DNA of 64,000 bases from contig JACPNE010000008.1 of assembly GCA_016185615.1 (NCBI GenBank), positions 40,545-104,544 on the forward strand, read 5' to 3'. This DNA comes from Candidatus Woesearchaeota archaeon (GTDB lineage: Archaea; Nanobdellota; Nanobdellia; SCGC-AAA011-G17; JACPNG01). Below the pieces are notes generated by a model. That model did no database searches, was not told the origin of the DNA, and saw nothing but the letters and a program-made list of their open reading frames with translations. Below are positions 8,329 through 18,868 of the stretch, piece by piece. Positions within the stretch are counted from its first letter, which is position 1, and each line of letters begins with the position of its first letter. A program made the position numbers and the translations under genes.

Positions 8329-10164
8329 ATGGTCAAAATTCTGGGCGTGGATCTAGGGACGACAAACTCTGCGGCTTCAATAATACAAGCAGGACGTCCA
8401 ACAATAGTTCCCAGTGCAGAGGGAGCATCATTATATGGAAAGGCATTCCCAAGCGTAGTAGCATTCCAGAAAGATGGGGCTGTTTTAGTAGGAGAGCCAG
8501 CTAAAAGACAGGCTGTTTCTAATCCTGAACAAACAATAATAGCTGCAAAGAGAAAGATGGGTTCTAAATTTAAATATAAAATAAACTCAAAAGAGTATAC
8601 TCCCCAACAAATCTCAGCTTTCATATTACAAAAAATAAAAAGGGATGCAGAAGAATTTTTAGGAGAAAAAATCCAGAAAGCTGTAATTACAGTTCCTGCT
8701 TATTTTGACGATGACCAAAGGCAAGCAACAAAGGATGCTGGCCAGATAGCTGGATTGGATGTAGTAAGAATAGTAAATGAGCCAACTGCAGCAGCATTAG
8801 CCTATGGATTAGATAAAAAAGACGGAGAACATAAGATTTTAGTATTTGATTTTGGAGGAGGAACTTTAGATGTCACAATAATGGAGTTTGGAGATTCTGT
8901 TTTTGAAGTCAAGTCCACATCAGGAGACACCCAATTAGGTGGGACAGATATGGATGAAACCATAATGAAATATATTATAAACAATTTTGAGAAAGAAACT
9001 GGAATTGATCTGAATGAAGATCCAACTGCATTGCAAAGGATAAGGGAAGCAGCAGAAAAAGCAAAGATTGAATTGTCAACAACTTTAGAGTCTGACATTA
9101 ATCTTCCATTTATATCTGCAACCCAAAAAGGGCCAAAGCATCTTAATATAAAATTGACAAGAGCAGAACTAGAAAGATTAGTTGATCCGATTGTAAACAG
9201 ATGCAAAAAGCCGGTTGAGCAAGCATTAAGGGATGCAAAATTAAAGCCAAATGAAGTAGATAGAATAATTTTGGTTGGTGGTCCTACAAGAATGCCAATC
9301 GTAAGAAAACTTATAGAGGGATATATTGGAAAGCAAGCTGAGCGTGGAGTAGATCCTATGGAATGTGTCGCTATGGGTGCAGCAATCCAAGGGGGAGTAT
9401 TAGCTGGAGAGGTAAAAGATATTTTATTATTGGATGTAACCCCATTAACATTGGGAATTGAAACTTTAGGTGGAATAAGAACCCAATTAATACAAAGAAA
9501 CACAACAATTCCAACAAAGAAATCCCAAACATTTTCAACAGCAACAGATAACCAGCCAGCTGTTACAATAAATGTACTACAAGGGGAGAGAGAAATGGCT
9601 TCAGACAATAAAAGCCTTGGAAGATTTGAGCTGACAGGAATACCTCCAGCACCAAGAGGGATTCCTCAGATAGAAGTCACATTTGATATTGATGCAAATG
9701 GAATCATAAATGTAAATGCTAAAGATTTGGGAACTGGAAAAGAACAGGCAATAAAAATAACAGCCACGCAAAAATTAAGTGAGGAAGAGGTAGAAAGAAT
9801 GAGAAAAGAGGCAGAAGAACATGCTGAAGAGGACAAGAAAAGAAAAGAAATTATTGAAGTAAAAAATAATGCGGATGCTATTATTTATACAACAGAAAAA
9901 TTATTAGAAGAATATAAAGATAAAATTGATAATGAGACAAAAGATAAGATACAAAAAGAAGTTGATGGATTGAAAAAAGCAGTGGAAGAAGACAATATAG
10001 AAAAGATTAAAAAGAAACTGGAAGATGTCAACAAAGTTGCCCAAGAAATTGGTACAAAGATGTATCAAGAGGCTATGAAACAACAAAACAATAAAGAAGA
10101 GAAGAAAGATGATAAAGACGATGCAGTAGATGCAGAAGTTGTTGATGATGAAGATAAAAAATAA
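8329..10164 (+). CDS. dnaK: Molecular chaperone DnaK (Hsp70)
   Basis: [84 protein letters not shown] 8329 preferred over upstream GTG. Confidence 0.98.
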   Translation: MVKILGVDLGTTNSAASIIQAGRPTIVPSAEGASLYGKAFPSVVAFQKDGAVLVGEPAKRQAVSNPEQTIIAAKRKMGSKFKYKINSKEYTPQQISAFILQKIKRDAEEFLGEKIQKAVITVPAYFDDDQRQATKDAGQIAGLDVVRIVNEPTAAALAYGLDKKDGEHKILVFDFGGGTLDVTIMEFGDSVFEVKSTSGDTQLGGTDMDETIMKYIINNFEKETGIDLNEDPTALQRIREAAEKAKIELSTTLESDINLPFISATQKGPKHLNIKLTRAELERLVDPIVNRCKKPVEQALRDAKLKPNEVDRIILVGGPTRMPIVRKLIEGYIGKQAERGVDPMECVAMGAAIQGGVLAGEVKDILLLDVTPLTLGIETLGGIRTQLIQRNTTIPTKKSQTFSTATDNQPAVTINVLQGEREMASDNKSLGRFELTGIPPAPRGIPQIEVTFDIDANGIINVNAKDLGTGKEQAIKITATQKLSEEEVERMRKEAEEHAEEDKKRKEIIEVKNNADAIIYTTEKLLEEYKDKIDNETKDKIQKEVDGLKKAVEEDNIEKIKKKLEDVNKVAQEIGTKMYQEAMKQQNNKEEKKDDKDDAVDAEVVDDEDKK

Positions 10165-10214
10165 TTCTATGTTTTAGCATAGTAATTATGTAAGGTAGAA
10201 ATGAGGAAGAAATA

Positions 10215-10808
10215 ATGGGTCTTGAAAGAAAAATAAATTGTAAAGGAATCTCGCCAAAACAAGTTTTAGCAATAAGACAGAAAAAGTATCTGATGGAAAT
10301 AGCTATTAATGAAGGATTACATTGGGGCATAGTTCAAGATTATAAAACTGGAATATTCAGGGCAGAATTATCTAAGATATATTTTCCGGGAGAAGGTGTA
10401 AAAATTGCTAAAGGTGTAATAAGTGAGATATTAAGATTAGTGATACCAAAAGAAGAAAGAAAAGAACTTGTAAGATCTCATCGTAAGAAGTATGGAAATC
10501 TTATGGTTAAAGATGAGATTGGAGTATATAATAAAGATAAAATGAGCGAGTATATAAAAAGTCAAGGAAAAATATCTTGGTATGAAAAAAATGGGTCAAA
10601 GTCAAGAGTAGAAGTTGCTTATGAGCTATCTCAAAAACCAGAGTATATCACAAAAACTGGTAAGGTAAGATGGAGATTAATTGCTAAAAAATTAGAAGAA
10701 GATAAACACTGGGAAGATACAAAAGTAAAAATAAGTGCAGATATGACTCATAGGGCTGTTAATGATTATAAGAAAAGAATAAATAATTTAGTTTATAAAA
10801 ATAGTTAG
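10215..10808 (+). CDS. Hypothetical protein (197 aa)
   Basis: Intact ORF downstream of dnaK; HTH-like C-terminal region. Confidence 0.7.
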   Translation: MGLERKINCKGISPKQVLAIRQKKYLMEIAINEGLHWGIVQDYKTGIFRAELSKIYFPGEGVKIAKGVISEILRLVIPKEERKELVRSHRKKYGNLMVKDEIGVYNKDKMSEYIKSQGKISWYEKNGSKSRVEVAYELSQKPEYITKTGKVRWRLIAKKLEEDKHWEDTKVKISADMTHRAVNDYKKRINNLVYKNS

Positions 10809-11158
10809 TGATGTGGAGTACTTCTAACATATCTTAATTTTTCAAATGCTTTATACTCTAAACTTCCATCTGCATACGAACTAGCTAACTCAGGAATATC
10901 TTCTTCTCCTACTCTCTTCCATAAATTTCCGGTCTTTCTATAATAACCAAAGTATGGTTGCCTTAAATCGCCTTCTTTTATAAGAACTAATAAAGTTGCC
11001 TCATCCATAGAATACTCACTTTTTACAAAAACTGTTGAATCAACAACACGTGCACTACTAAATGAATGTAACTCTATTTCAAGCCTTCCATTTTTTGTTT
11101 TAACAACCAAGTCAGAATCTTTTACCTCTACCATCTCAACCACCATAATAACCATCAA
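10805..11158 (-). CDS. Hypothetical protein
   Basis: ORF convergent with the preceding gene, 4-nt overlap; start uncertain. Confidence 0.6.
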   Translation of the reverse strand: MMVIMVVEMVEVKDSDLVVKTKNGRLEIELHSFSSARVVDSTVFVKSEYSMDEATLLVLIKEGDLRQPYFGYYRKTGNLWKRVGEEDIPELASSYADGSLEYKAFEKLRYVRSTPHH

Positions 11159-11198
11159 AATTATCTATTTATAAAATTTTTCACCAAAAATAAATATT

Positions 11199-11347
11199 TC
11201 CCCGTTGCCGGATTCGAACCAGCAACCTCACGGGATCGGCTGACTTATTTTCATCCGGAGATAAGTTCTCAGTCGATAAGTGAACGCATCTTTGGCCTGA
11301 ATATTAGATTCATACAGCCGTGCGCTCTACCGTTGAGCTAAACGGGG
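11199..11347 (-). tRNA. tRNA-Tyr(GTA) with approx. 77-nt intron
   Basis: Minus strand: acceptor CCCCGTT/AACGGGG, D arm GCTC-AACGGTA-GAGC, anticodon stem CACGG/CCGTG, T arm GCTGG-TTCGAAT-CCGGC, discriminator A; loop begins CTGTA; C1-G72 as in archaeal tRNA-Tyr; 84 nt between anticodon-stem strands instead of 7. Confidence 0.88.
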
Positions 11348-11394
11348 TTATAGAAAATTTAATAATCTTATATTAAAAATCTTTTGTTTTATAG

Positions 11395-12807
11395 TTATTT
11401 CTCTTTTGAGCTAAAATAAGTCAATTTATTAGAATTAACCTCAACCATCTTTCCTTTTCTCTTGTATCTTACCTTAGCCCTTGGCAACACTAATTTTCCA
11501 AGTATATGTAACTGTGATTCAATCTCATATGAGATAACCCTTTCCTCTCCTTCCAGTAACTCTGGAAGGTGCCATAACATTCTTATCCCTCTTGAGCCCC
11601 TCTGCATCTTTGCTGGCTGTAATGTTCCAAACTCATGCTTTGGCTTTATGAAATTAGGAACAACATCAACAACCTCAACATCGTTTAAATTAGTTAATCT
11701 ATTTTTGATATGTAATAATACTTTTATCTCTGATATTCCACCCTTATCGTCCTTGACTTTAAAGACAGCTTTTCTTATCGTAACCCTTCTTCCATACAAA
11801 TACCACATTACTCCCAAGAATATTCCAAATGCTATCAATAATACAAACAATGCCCTATAATCTGTTGTTGCATTTACAGAATAAGATTCTCCTGGAACTA
11901 ATTCAAATTCCCAGACAACATTATTATCTTGAATCCTTGTAGGGGCTATGTTATAACTTGTAAACATCCTCTTAAATCCATTAATCTCTAAAATAAATGC
12001 CTCATTAACAACAAGGTTTCCGTTGTTTGACTTCATAAGATTAACAGTAGTTGTCAAGAATCCAGAATCTTTCTCAGTTCTCTCATTTATGTTTGGATTT
12101 TTTATTATTTCAAAATCTTTTAGATATGCCCCTTGTAATTTATTTGCCTTTGTTGCTGTTATTATTAATGTGTATGTTCCGGGGAGTGTAGCCGGAGGTA
12201 TCTCAAACTCAAATGTTTTTGTTGAATCTTGATATGGGAATAATTTTATCGTTGATTTTTCACTGAATAATTCGCTATCGACAGAAATGTCTATATTATC
12301 AATTATCAGATTAACCTTGTTTCTCAAATCTACATTAATACTCAATATTCTTCCAGGAACTACTTCATCTGGAATATTTGATTTAATTTCTATAATCTCA
12401 TCAGGAGGAACTACACTTATTGTTAAGTCATGGTCTATCTTAAGATTAGGATTTGATAATGATCTTACCCTTACAAAAGTCCCGTATGTTCTTCCGGGCT
12501 TTAAATCTTCCTTTAATCTTATTCTTACTATTGTAGTTCCGACAGAATTTGCGCTTATCTTTAAATTTCCATCATCAATTTCTATATTTTCGACTATATC
12601 TGAGAAGGGTGCTATGGAAAATTCATCTGGAGTTATTGAAAAAGTATCCTCAACATTTTGGTTATTTCTTAAATTCAACTGGAAGACCGCTGTCCCTCCG
12701 GGAGTAACCTTTTCTGTCAAAATATCATGTGTAACAAAAAGCCTTTGTGCACTAATGCTTGGTATCAGAAGCAAAATCAATAAAACTAATATCAATCCTC
12801 TTTTCAT
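11395..12807 (-). CDS. Secreted/membrane protein with COG1361-like extracellular repeats and a C-terminal TM segment
   Basis: Signal peptide, VTPGGTAVFQLNLRNNQNVEDTF and IPPATLPGTYTLIITATKANK beta-sandwich-like repeats, TM ALFVLLIAFGIFLGVMWYL. Confidence 0.75.
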   Translation of the reverse strand: MKRGLILVLLILLLIPSISAQRLFVTHDILTEKVTPGGTAVFQLNLRNNQNVEDTFSITPDEFSIAPFSDIVENIEIDDGNLKISANSVGTTIVRIRLKEDLKPGRTYGTFVRVRSLSNPNLKIDHDLTISVVPPDEIIEIKSNIPDEVVPGRILSINVDLRNKVNLIIDNIDISVDSELFSEKSTIKLFPYQDSTKTFEFEIPPATLPGTYTLIITATKANKLQGAYLKDFEIIKNPNINERTEKDSGFLTTTVNLMKSNNGNLVVNEAFILEINGFKRMFTSYNIAPTRIQDNNVVWEFELVPGESYSVNATTDYRALFVLLIAFGIFLGVMWYLYGRRVTIRKAVFKVKDDKGGISEIKVLLHIKNRLTNLNDVEVVDVVPNFIKPKHEFGTLQPAKMQRGSRGIRMLWHLPELLEGEERVISYEIESQLHILGKLVLPRAKVRYKRKGKMVEVNSNKLTYFSSKEK

Positions 12808-12901
12808 TTTATTGAAATATATTTTAACATATTTAAACTTTTTGTTAATTCAAATTATAATCCGAATTTAATGATGATTGTTACTAAGCCTTGTTTAGAG
12901 T

Positions 12902-13453
12902 CTAAACCCTTATAATCCTGGCTATCTTATTTGTCAAGTCTATGATTATTGATGGGTTCTCCTCAAGTTCTCCGGCATCTATTGCAATATCAACTGATTT
13001 TTGAATTGTTCTAGGAACTTTTTTTATCTTTGTTATTGGCTCCTTTCCTGTTTTGTTTACAGATGTTGATATGAATGGGACTCCTGCTTTCTGTATTAGC
13101 TGTATAAAAGGGTGATTTGGAATTCTTACCCCTAATGTATCCAATCCAAGATTTACATCATAAGGAACAATTCTCTTTTTTTGTTTCAGAATAAATGTGA
13201 ATGGCCCAGGCAATTTCTGGACATATTGCTTTTTTACATCAAAGTTTTTGTATATCCAATATTTATCATGAGCTATTATTGAGAAGGGTTTCTCGCTTCC
13301 TTTTATTTCCCTTATTTTTTTAACAGAATCCTCATTTAATGCATTACAGCCCAATCCATAAATTGTGTCAGTGGGATAGATAAATATAGAGCCCATTCTT
13401 ATATGATTGATAATCTCCCTCTCTTTTATTTTGTTAAATTCAATTATCTTCAT
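12902..13453 (-). CDS. tsaC: Sua5/YrdC/TsaC-type threonylcarbamoyl-AMP synthase
   Basis: IFIYPTDTIYGLGCNA...PGPFTFILK...TLGVRIPNHPF...FISTSVNKTG. Confidence 0.93.
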   Translation of the reverse strand: MKIIEFNKIKEREIINHIRMGSIFIYPTDTIYGLGCNALNEDSVKKIREIKGSEKPFSIIAHDKYWIYKNFDVKKQYVQKLPGPFTFILKQKKRIVPYDVNLGLDTLGVRIPNHPFIQLIQKAGVPFISTSVNKTGKEPITKIKKVPRTIQKSVDIAIDAGELEENPSIIIDLTNKIARIIRV

Positions 13454-15504
13454 ATTATTGTTGTTATATGGTTCTCTTTTTTAAACCTTATCACATTATC
13501 AACGAAAGTTTCTATTTTAGGCTCATGGCTTACAATCAATATCTGCTTAAGCTTAAGTTCTCTTAAAACATGTCTTATTCTGTCTATCTGCTCATCCGAA
13601 AATCCGTCTGTTGGCTCATCTAATATTATAAGATCATTTGTTTTTATGGCTGACATTAAATTATTTATTACTTGATTAAGAGCTAATCTATATGCAAGTG
13701 CAGCTGCTGTTTTTTCTCCCCCGCTCAGATAAGTATAATCAATATCGTGGTTATTCTGCTGTATTAATGGGCTGAAATCCTGATTCAATCTTATTGTGAT
13801 ATCTTCATTATCAACTAATGTGTCAAACCATTTCTGGAATAATGAATTAAAATCAGAATGAAGCTTGAGCATGATATTATTCTCAATCATCTCCAGAGAG
13901 ACTATAAAATAATTGTCCAGCCATTCATTTATTTCTGTAAGCTTCTCCATATATCTTCTTTTTTCTTCTTTCTTTTCTATTTCTGATGTCAGCTTTTCTA
14001 TATTTTTCTCGATGTTTCTTTTTTCTGTTTCAAGACTCGCTTTATTAATCTCAATATCCCTATATTGTCTTTGCAGATTTTCAATCTCATTGCTTTTCTT
14101 GTTATATCTGTCCTCTATATCCTTGAACTCTTCCAATTCTTTATATAATGGCCCATTTCTTACGTTTATCTCACCAATCTCTGATTTTAATCTCTTGCTT
14201 AATTCCTTTAATGATTCAATGTCTGTTAATCTGCTTGAGATGTTATTTAATTTAATCTTGTTTATCTCATATTCTTTTTCCTTGGAATTAGATTTCTCGA
14301 TTTCTTTCTTTGATTCCTGTATATTGAAGCTAATCTCTTTCTCTTGTCTTTCTAAATTTGATAATTCTGATTTCATATGGGAGATAATATCATTCTCTTT
14401 TATTATCATGTCATTCTTGTAGTTCTTGTTTACTTCTTGTCTGCATACAGGGCAGATATTCAAGTCATGTATATCATCTATTATTTTTGATGAATTGCTC
14501 ATCCTTATTCTGGCTTCATTCATCTTATTCCTTATAAAATATAATTCCTCTTCTTTTTTCTCAACAGCTATTTTTGTATTTTGGATATTCTGTTTTATAT
14601 GGGTTATATCAATGTCTATCTTGACTTCCTTATTTATTTCTTCTATTTCTATTTCTGTTTTTTTTATTCTCTCATTATTTTCTTTTATTCTCTCAAGATT
14701 AGAATTTAATTTGTGCTCATTTATCTCTATCTGCAGCTTTATCTCATTTATGCTTTTTATTCTTGATTCTATATCTTTTAATTCTTGTCTTCCATTCTTG
14801 ATTTCATTATCTAAATTGTTCATTACAGGAATTAATTTCAGTATTTCTTCGCCAAGAATAAATTTTCTTCTCTTCAATATTTCAGATTCATTTATCTTTG
14901 AATTCAAATCTGAAATGTATCCGGAAAATTCTCTGCTCTTTTCCCTTATTGCGGCTATTAGTATTTTTGTATTGTCCTTTATTAGTTTGTATTTGTCTAT
15001 TCCGAAGACTTTCCTCAATGTTTCTAATCTTACGTCATTATCAGACAATAATATTTGCTTCATCTCATCTTGAGGGGTATAAACTGTGTATCTAAACACC
15101 AAATCCTTTGATCTTGTAACCATATCCTTGGGATAATTCAGAACATCAAGGATAAATTGCTTAAGTTCAACTGGGGCTAACTCTTTTTTCTCTCCATTTA
15201 AGATAATATATCCGGAATCCTGGGCTATTGCGCTTCCTCTTTTTAATGTTCTTTTTATTACTATATTTTTATCATCAACGCTGAAATGGAATTCAACTGA
15301 TCCTTTATTTGTTCCATTTCTCAATAAAGATGCTCCAGATAAATTTCCTTTCCTTAATCCAAACAATGCAAAGTCTATTGCCAATAATACAGAAGTTTTT
15401 CCAGATCCTATATTTCCTGCCAACAAAGTAGAGCCTTCTGGAAATATTATTTCTTGATTAGTATAACTTCTTATGTTTTCTAATCTTATTTTTTTAAGCA
15501 GCAT
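13450..15504 (-). CDS. rad50: DNA double-strand break repair ATPase Rad50 (short)
   Basis: GNIGSGKTSVLLAIDFALFG Walker A; NICPVCRQEV zinc hook; YLSGGEKTAAALAYRLAL signature; DLIILDEPTDGF Walker B. Confidence 0.96.
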   Translation of the reverse strand: MLLKKIRLENIRSYTNQEIIFPEGSTLLAGNIGSGKTSVLLAIDFALFGLRKGNLSGASLLRNGTNKGSVEFHFSVDDKNIVIKRTLKRGSAIAQDSGYIILNGEKKELAPVELKQFILDVLNYPKDMVTRSKDLVFRYTVYTPQDEMKQILLSDNDVRLETLRKVFGIDKYKLIKDNTKILIAAIREKSREFSGYISDLNSKINESEILKRRKFILGEEILKLIPVMNNLDNEIKNGRQELKDIESRIKSINEIKLQIEINEHKLNSNLERIKENNERIKKTEIEIEEINKEVKIDIDITHIKQNIQNTKIAVEKKEEELYFIRNKMNEARIRMSNSSKIIDDIHDLNICPVCRQEVNKNYKNDMIIKENDIISHMKSELSNLERQEKEISFNIQESKKEIEKSNSKEKEYEINKIKLNNISSRLTDIESLKELSKRLKSEIGEINVRNGPLYKELEEFKDIEDRYNKKSNEIENLQRQYRDIEINKASLETEKRNIEKNIEKLTSEIEKKEEKRRYMEKLTEINEWLDNYFIVSLEMIENNIMLKLHSDFNSLFQKWFDTLVDNEDITIRLNQDFSPLIQQNNHDIDYTYLSGGEKTAAALAYRLALNQVINNLMSAIKTNDLIILDEPTDGFSDEQIDRIRHVLRELKLKQILIVSHEPKIETFVDNVIRFKKENHITTII

Positions 15505-16681
15505 TCTCCCACATCTTTTCCAATCTTAATGTTCTTATTGTATCTTTTATTATCCTTGATTCAAAATCCGTCTTTGTTTCTCCGTCTTCTTTCTCCCTTG
15601 ATAAAAGATTCATTAGCTCATTGCTTATGTTTATATTTAGATTAGAATTTTCCAAATTCTCTTTTAGTATTTTAGTTTCTATCTCTTCAACTGTGCCCTC
15701 TATTTTCACAGTCTCAAACTCTTTGGATTCTAACTTATTTGTATTCCTTATTATTGAATATGCATTCATCCTTGAGAATATATCCCTGAAGTTTATATCA
15801 GAAGTCTTTCCGGAATTTAGAATTCCCTCTATCCTTATTGTAACTATTTTATTCTCAACATCTTTTAATCTCTCAATTAATTCTTTTTCTATCTCAAAGG
15901 GGGTCTTTTGGTTAGCATCTATCAGTATTGAATGAACTTCTTTTATTTTTATGATGATATGTTTTGATGTATTGTTTGTTACATCAATTATGAAGAATCC
16001 CCCCTGCTTCAATTCCTCTAATTCCTTAAAGTTATTTGGAAATAATGGTCCTGGATATGCGATTGTCCCATATCCTTCATGCTTTTCTGAATAAATGAAA
16101 TGGGGATGTCCCCCGGCATAATAATTAAAGTTCTTTGGCAATAAATATAAGGAATATGCCTCTATATTTTCCATATCCCTTGGCTTTAGCTCATCCAATA
16201 ATGCATGGAACATGAATATCTTATATCCTTGCTCTTTTTCCAATGATTCTTTATTCAGCATTAAGTAATCTTGTTTTTCTAATCCTCGTCTTCTTCCATA
16301 CAATCCTGTTATCTTCACATTTGTCTTGTCAATTGTAAACTCCAGATTGTTATCTTTTAGCTTCATTACATTCTCAATCAATCCGGCTTTTTCCAATACA
16401 TCCAGCATGGTTTTTCCAGAAACAGAATAATCATGGCTTCCGGGAATCATATACACAGAAATATCTTTGTCATGGGCTTTCCTTAATGTGTCAGCAACCT
16501 CTTTTATCAGTTCTATATCTGGCAATGAGGTATTAAACAAGTCTCCTGCTATTAATATGAAACCTACATTCTCCCTTATGCACTGGTCAATTGCCTCTTT
16601 GAAATGCAGAATGCTTAACTGCTTTAACTCTGGCTCCCTCCAGCCACCAACATGACAGTCTGCTAAGTGGGCGAATTTCAT
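15494..16681 (-). CDS. mre11: DNA repair nuclease Mre11
   Basis: MKFAHLADCHVGGW, LIAGDLFN, IPGSHDY, FMFHALLDE, GGHPH metallophosphoesterase motifs. Confidence 0.96.
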   Translation of the reverse strand: MKFAHLADCHVGGWREPELKQLSILHFKEAIDQCIRENVGFILIAGDLFNTSLPDIELIKEVADTLRKAHDKDISVYMIPGSHDYSVSGKTMLDVLEKAGLIENVMKLKDNNLEFTIDKTNVKITGLYGRRRGLEKQDYLMLNKESLEKEQGYKIFMFHALLDELKPRDMENIEAYSLYLLPKNFNYYAGGHPHFIYSEKHEGYGTIAYPGPLFPNNFKELEELKQGGFFIIDVTNNTSKHIIIKIKEVHSILIDANQKTPFEIEKELIERLKDVENKIVTIRIEGILNSGKTSDINFRDIFSRMNAYSIIRNTNKLESKEFETVKIEGTVEEIETKILKENLENSNLNINISNELMNLLSREKEDGETKTDFESRIIKDTIRTLRLEKMWENAA

Positions 16682-16836
16682 ATTTTAGGAATAATTAGAA
16701 TTATTTATAACTATTAATGTAGTTTAATATTATAATTCAGAAAAGAAAAGTATAAAAATCATTAATTATAGCTAATTCTATTAAAAAGAGAGTTTTATTT
16801 ATAGTTTAAGTTATTAACTATTAAAAGAGTGATATA

Positions 16837-18846
16837 ATGTCTATTCATATTCCAACAAGAAAAGTCGCTTTAGTGGTGGGTGATGAAGATTTATGTAAAA
16901 CCATTAGTGATCTAAGGCCCCCTATCAGTCATGAGAGATTTAAGACTATTAAAACAGATATTGAAAGGGCATATGAGATTTATTTAGGAATAAGGCCAGA
17001 TGTTGTAGTGATTAAACTTGATGATGATTCTAATTCTGAATCAGTTAAACTTCTAAACAGATTACATAATATAGGTTTAACATCTATAGTGACTACTGGA
17101 AAAATTCATATAGATTCCCCGGATTTCAAGGAGATTATTGGAAAACCGGTTGCACATTTGAAAAATCCCGGAAATAAGACATTCGAAGAGAGAGAAACTC
17201 TAGAAAAAATATTAATTAAAGCAGAAGCTAAGACTATTGAATCAAGGAAAGATGTGTTAGGAAGAGTTTTGTCCCTTAGTCACGATCGTAGCTGTAGATA
17301 TGAAGGTAAAAAGCCTGTTTCATTAGACCCATATTATGGTGAGGCATTAAAGAAGATATCTTTATCTATGCCATTCCTTGGAGACTCATTCAGAAAAGAG
17401 TCTAGGTTTGGTGTTCTGGTTATAGATCCATTTGATATTGGGCATTCAGGATTAAAGGATGATACAAAATCTGGAGATCATCTTGTATTCAAGATGTATA
17501 AGAATGCGGAAGGACATAATAAAGTATTGCAGAAATGGGGGGCAGCAGATTCAGTTAAAATTAATCATCCTAACTGTACCCATTATTATGTTGAGAAGCC
17601 AGAAACCTATGGATTAGATATTGAAAAAGAGGTATATAATGATCCACGCCCCAGAGGTAGAGTATATGCTATAAATACATTCATGTTTGGCCCAACCTGT
17701 GAATATATCTTATCAGTTCTCAACAAGAATAAAAAAGATATAGCTAAAAGAGCAAAAAAAGTTCTAATGGAGGTAATGCTTGATAAAAATGTAGAATGGT
17801 ATATTAGCATGTCTTCACAATGGGTAAATGAGGTAAAAGAGCAGCATGGTCTTCATGAATCACTCATAAAAAGAATAGACGATATAAAAACAAATTATAA
17901 CAATTCACTGCTAAATTCTCTAAGGACAACAAGTGAGATAAGCACATCAAAATTCGGGGAGGAAGAAATAAGAGATTTTATAGACGCATTAGATATAAAC
18001 TCAGCAGTGGAGCCATTTAGTGATCTTGATTTAAATATAATTTTTAATATAGGACTAATTGATTTTAAACCACCGAATATCTCATTTAAATTAGACAAAT
18101 ATGAGGGACTTGGAGTAGTAAAGCCCAATCCAAAGAAATTAATTGATAAGTTAGAAGAATTAGAAAAAGAGGAAGGTGGATTAAGAAAAGTTTTCACAGA
18201 TGCATATAGCTGGAATGATTGCTCAGAAAGAGATGGTCCTATGCAGGAAGACCTAGCACATATGCTTGAAAATCCTGAAACTGGATTAAATAGAGAAGAG
18301 ATAATAAGATATTTTAGTCATTCTATGCACGGGCTCTTTAATCAAGTATTAAATGGAAAAGATTCAGGAAGATTATGGTCTCCATATTCAAAGATAGGAA
18401 TATGGATGGCGTTCAGAAAATTTCATTTGTATTCTAAAGAGTTTATGCCAACTAATGAAGACAATTTAATATCAGAAGCAATTTCAAAAGAGGATTTTGA
18501 GAAACAACAAAGAGCGGCAGTTGAGAAATTACATTATTGGGCAAGATCACAAAAAGAACTTGCTGCTATGAATCATTTGGCAGTCTCAATAATGGATGAA
18601 GACGATGCCAGTTTTATTAATATAGAAAGGGCGCTTCGTGAGAATTTCGTTAATCCAGAGAAATCAAGAGGATATAGTAACAATCTACTGTCAAAGGGGC
18701 TTCCAAAAAATCCAACAACATTAGTTGAGAAATCATTATATGTCCATAATTGGCTCCATAAGTTTGTACATCTTCCAAGCAGTTATAATCTATTCTATCA
18801 AGGCTATTTGTCTAATCCTGTTTCTGCTTCTGTAGTAAATTTATAA
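16837..18846 (+). CDS. Large protein: possible receiver-like N-terminus plus kinase-like (APH-type) region
   Basis: KVALVVGDEDLCKTISDL...PDVVVIKLDDD...LTSIVTTGK (Rossmann/receiver-like); GDHLVFKMYKN, AINTFMFGPTCEYIL, GPMQEDLAHML (kinase-like). Confidence 0.8.
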   Translation: MSIHIPTRKVALVVGDEDLCKTISDLRPPISHERFKTIKTDIERAYEIYLGIRPDVVVIKLDDDSNSESVKLLNRLHNIGLTSIVTTGKIHIDSPDFKEIIGKPVAHLKNPGNKTFEERETLEKILIKAEAKTIESRKDVLGRVLSLSHDRSCRYEGKKPVSLDPYYGEALKKISLSMPFLGDSFRKESRFGVLVIDPFDIGHSGLKDDTKSGDHLVFKMYKNAEGHNKVLQKWGAADSVKINHPNCTHYYVEKPETYGLDIEKEVYNDPRPRGRVYAINTFMFGPTCEYILSVLNKNKKDIAKRAKKVLMEVMLDKNVEWYISMSSQWVNEVKEQHGLHESLIKRIDDIKTNYNNSLLNSLRTTSEISTSKFGEEEIRDFIDALDINSAVEPFSDLDLNIIFNIGLIDFKPPNISFKLDKYEGLGVVKPNPKKLIDKLEELEKEEGGLRKVFTDAYSWNDCSERDGPMQEDLAHMLENPETGLNREEIIRYFSHSMHGLFNQVLNGKDSGRLWSPYSKIGIWMAFRKFHLYSKEFMPTNEDNLISEAISKEDFEKQQRAAVEKLHYWARSQKELAAMNHLAVSIMDEDDASFINIERALRENFVNPEKSRGYSNNLLSKGLPKNPTTLVEKSLYVHNWLHKFVHLPSSYNLFYQGYLSNPVSASVVNL

Positions 18847-18868
18847 ATTTCAAATTCTTTTTATTTTT

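Noticed and set aside
8802-9608. 268-aa minus-strand ORF opposite dnaK
   Set aside because: Antisense to a strongly recognised DnaK frame; shadow ORF.
10167-10182. CTATG-TTTTAG-CATAG hairpin after dnaK
   Set aside because: Five AT-rich base pairs only; could be a terminator but too weak to claim.
13913-15073. Ser/Ile/Leu-rich plus-strand ORFs opposite rad50
   Set aside because: Reverse-complement shadow of the Lys/Glu-rich coiled coil; no independent signal. Same for ORFs opposite 36849-38252.
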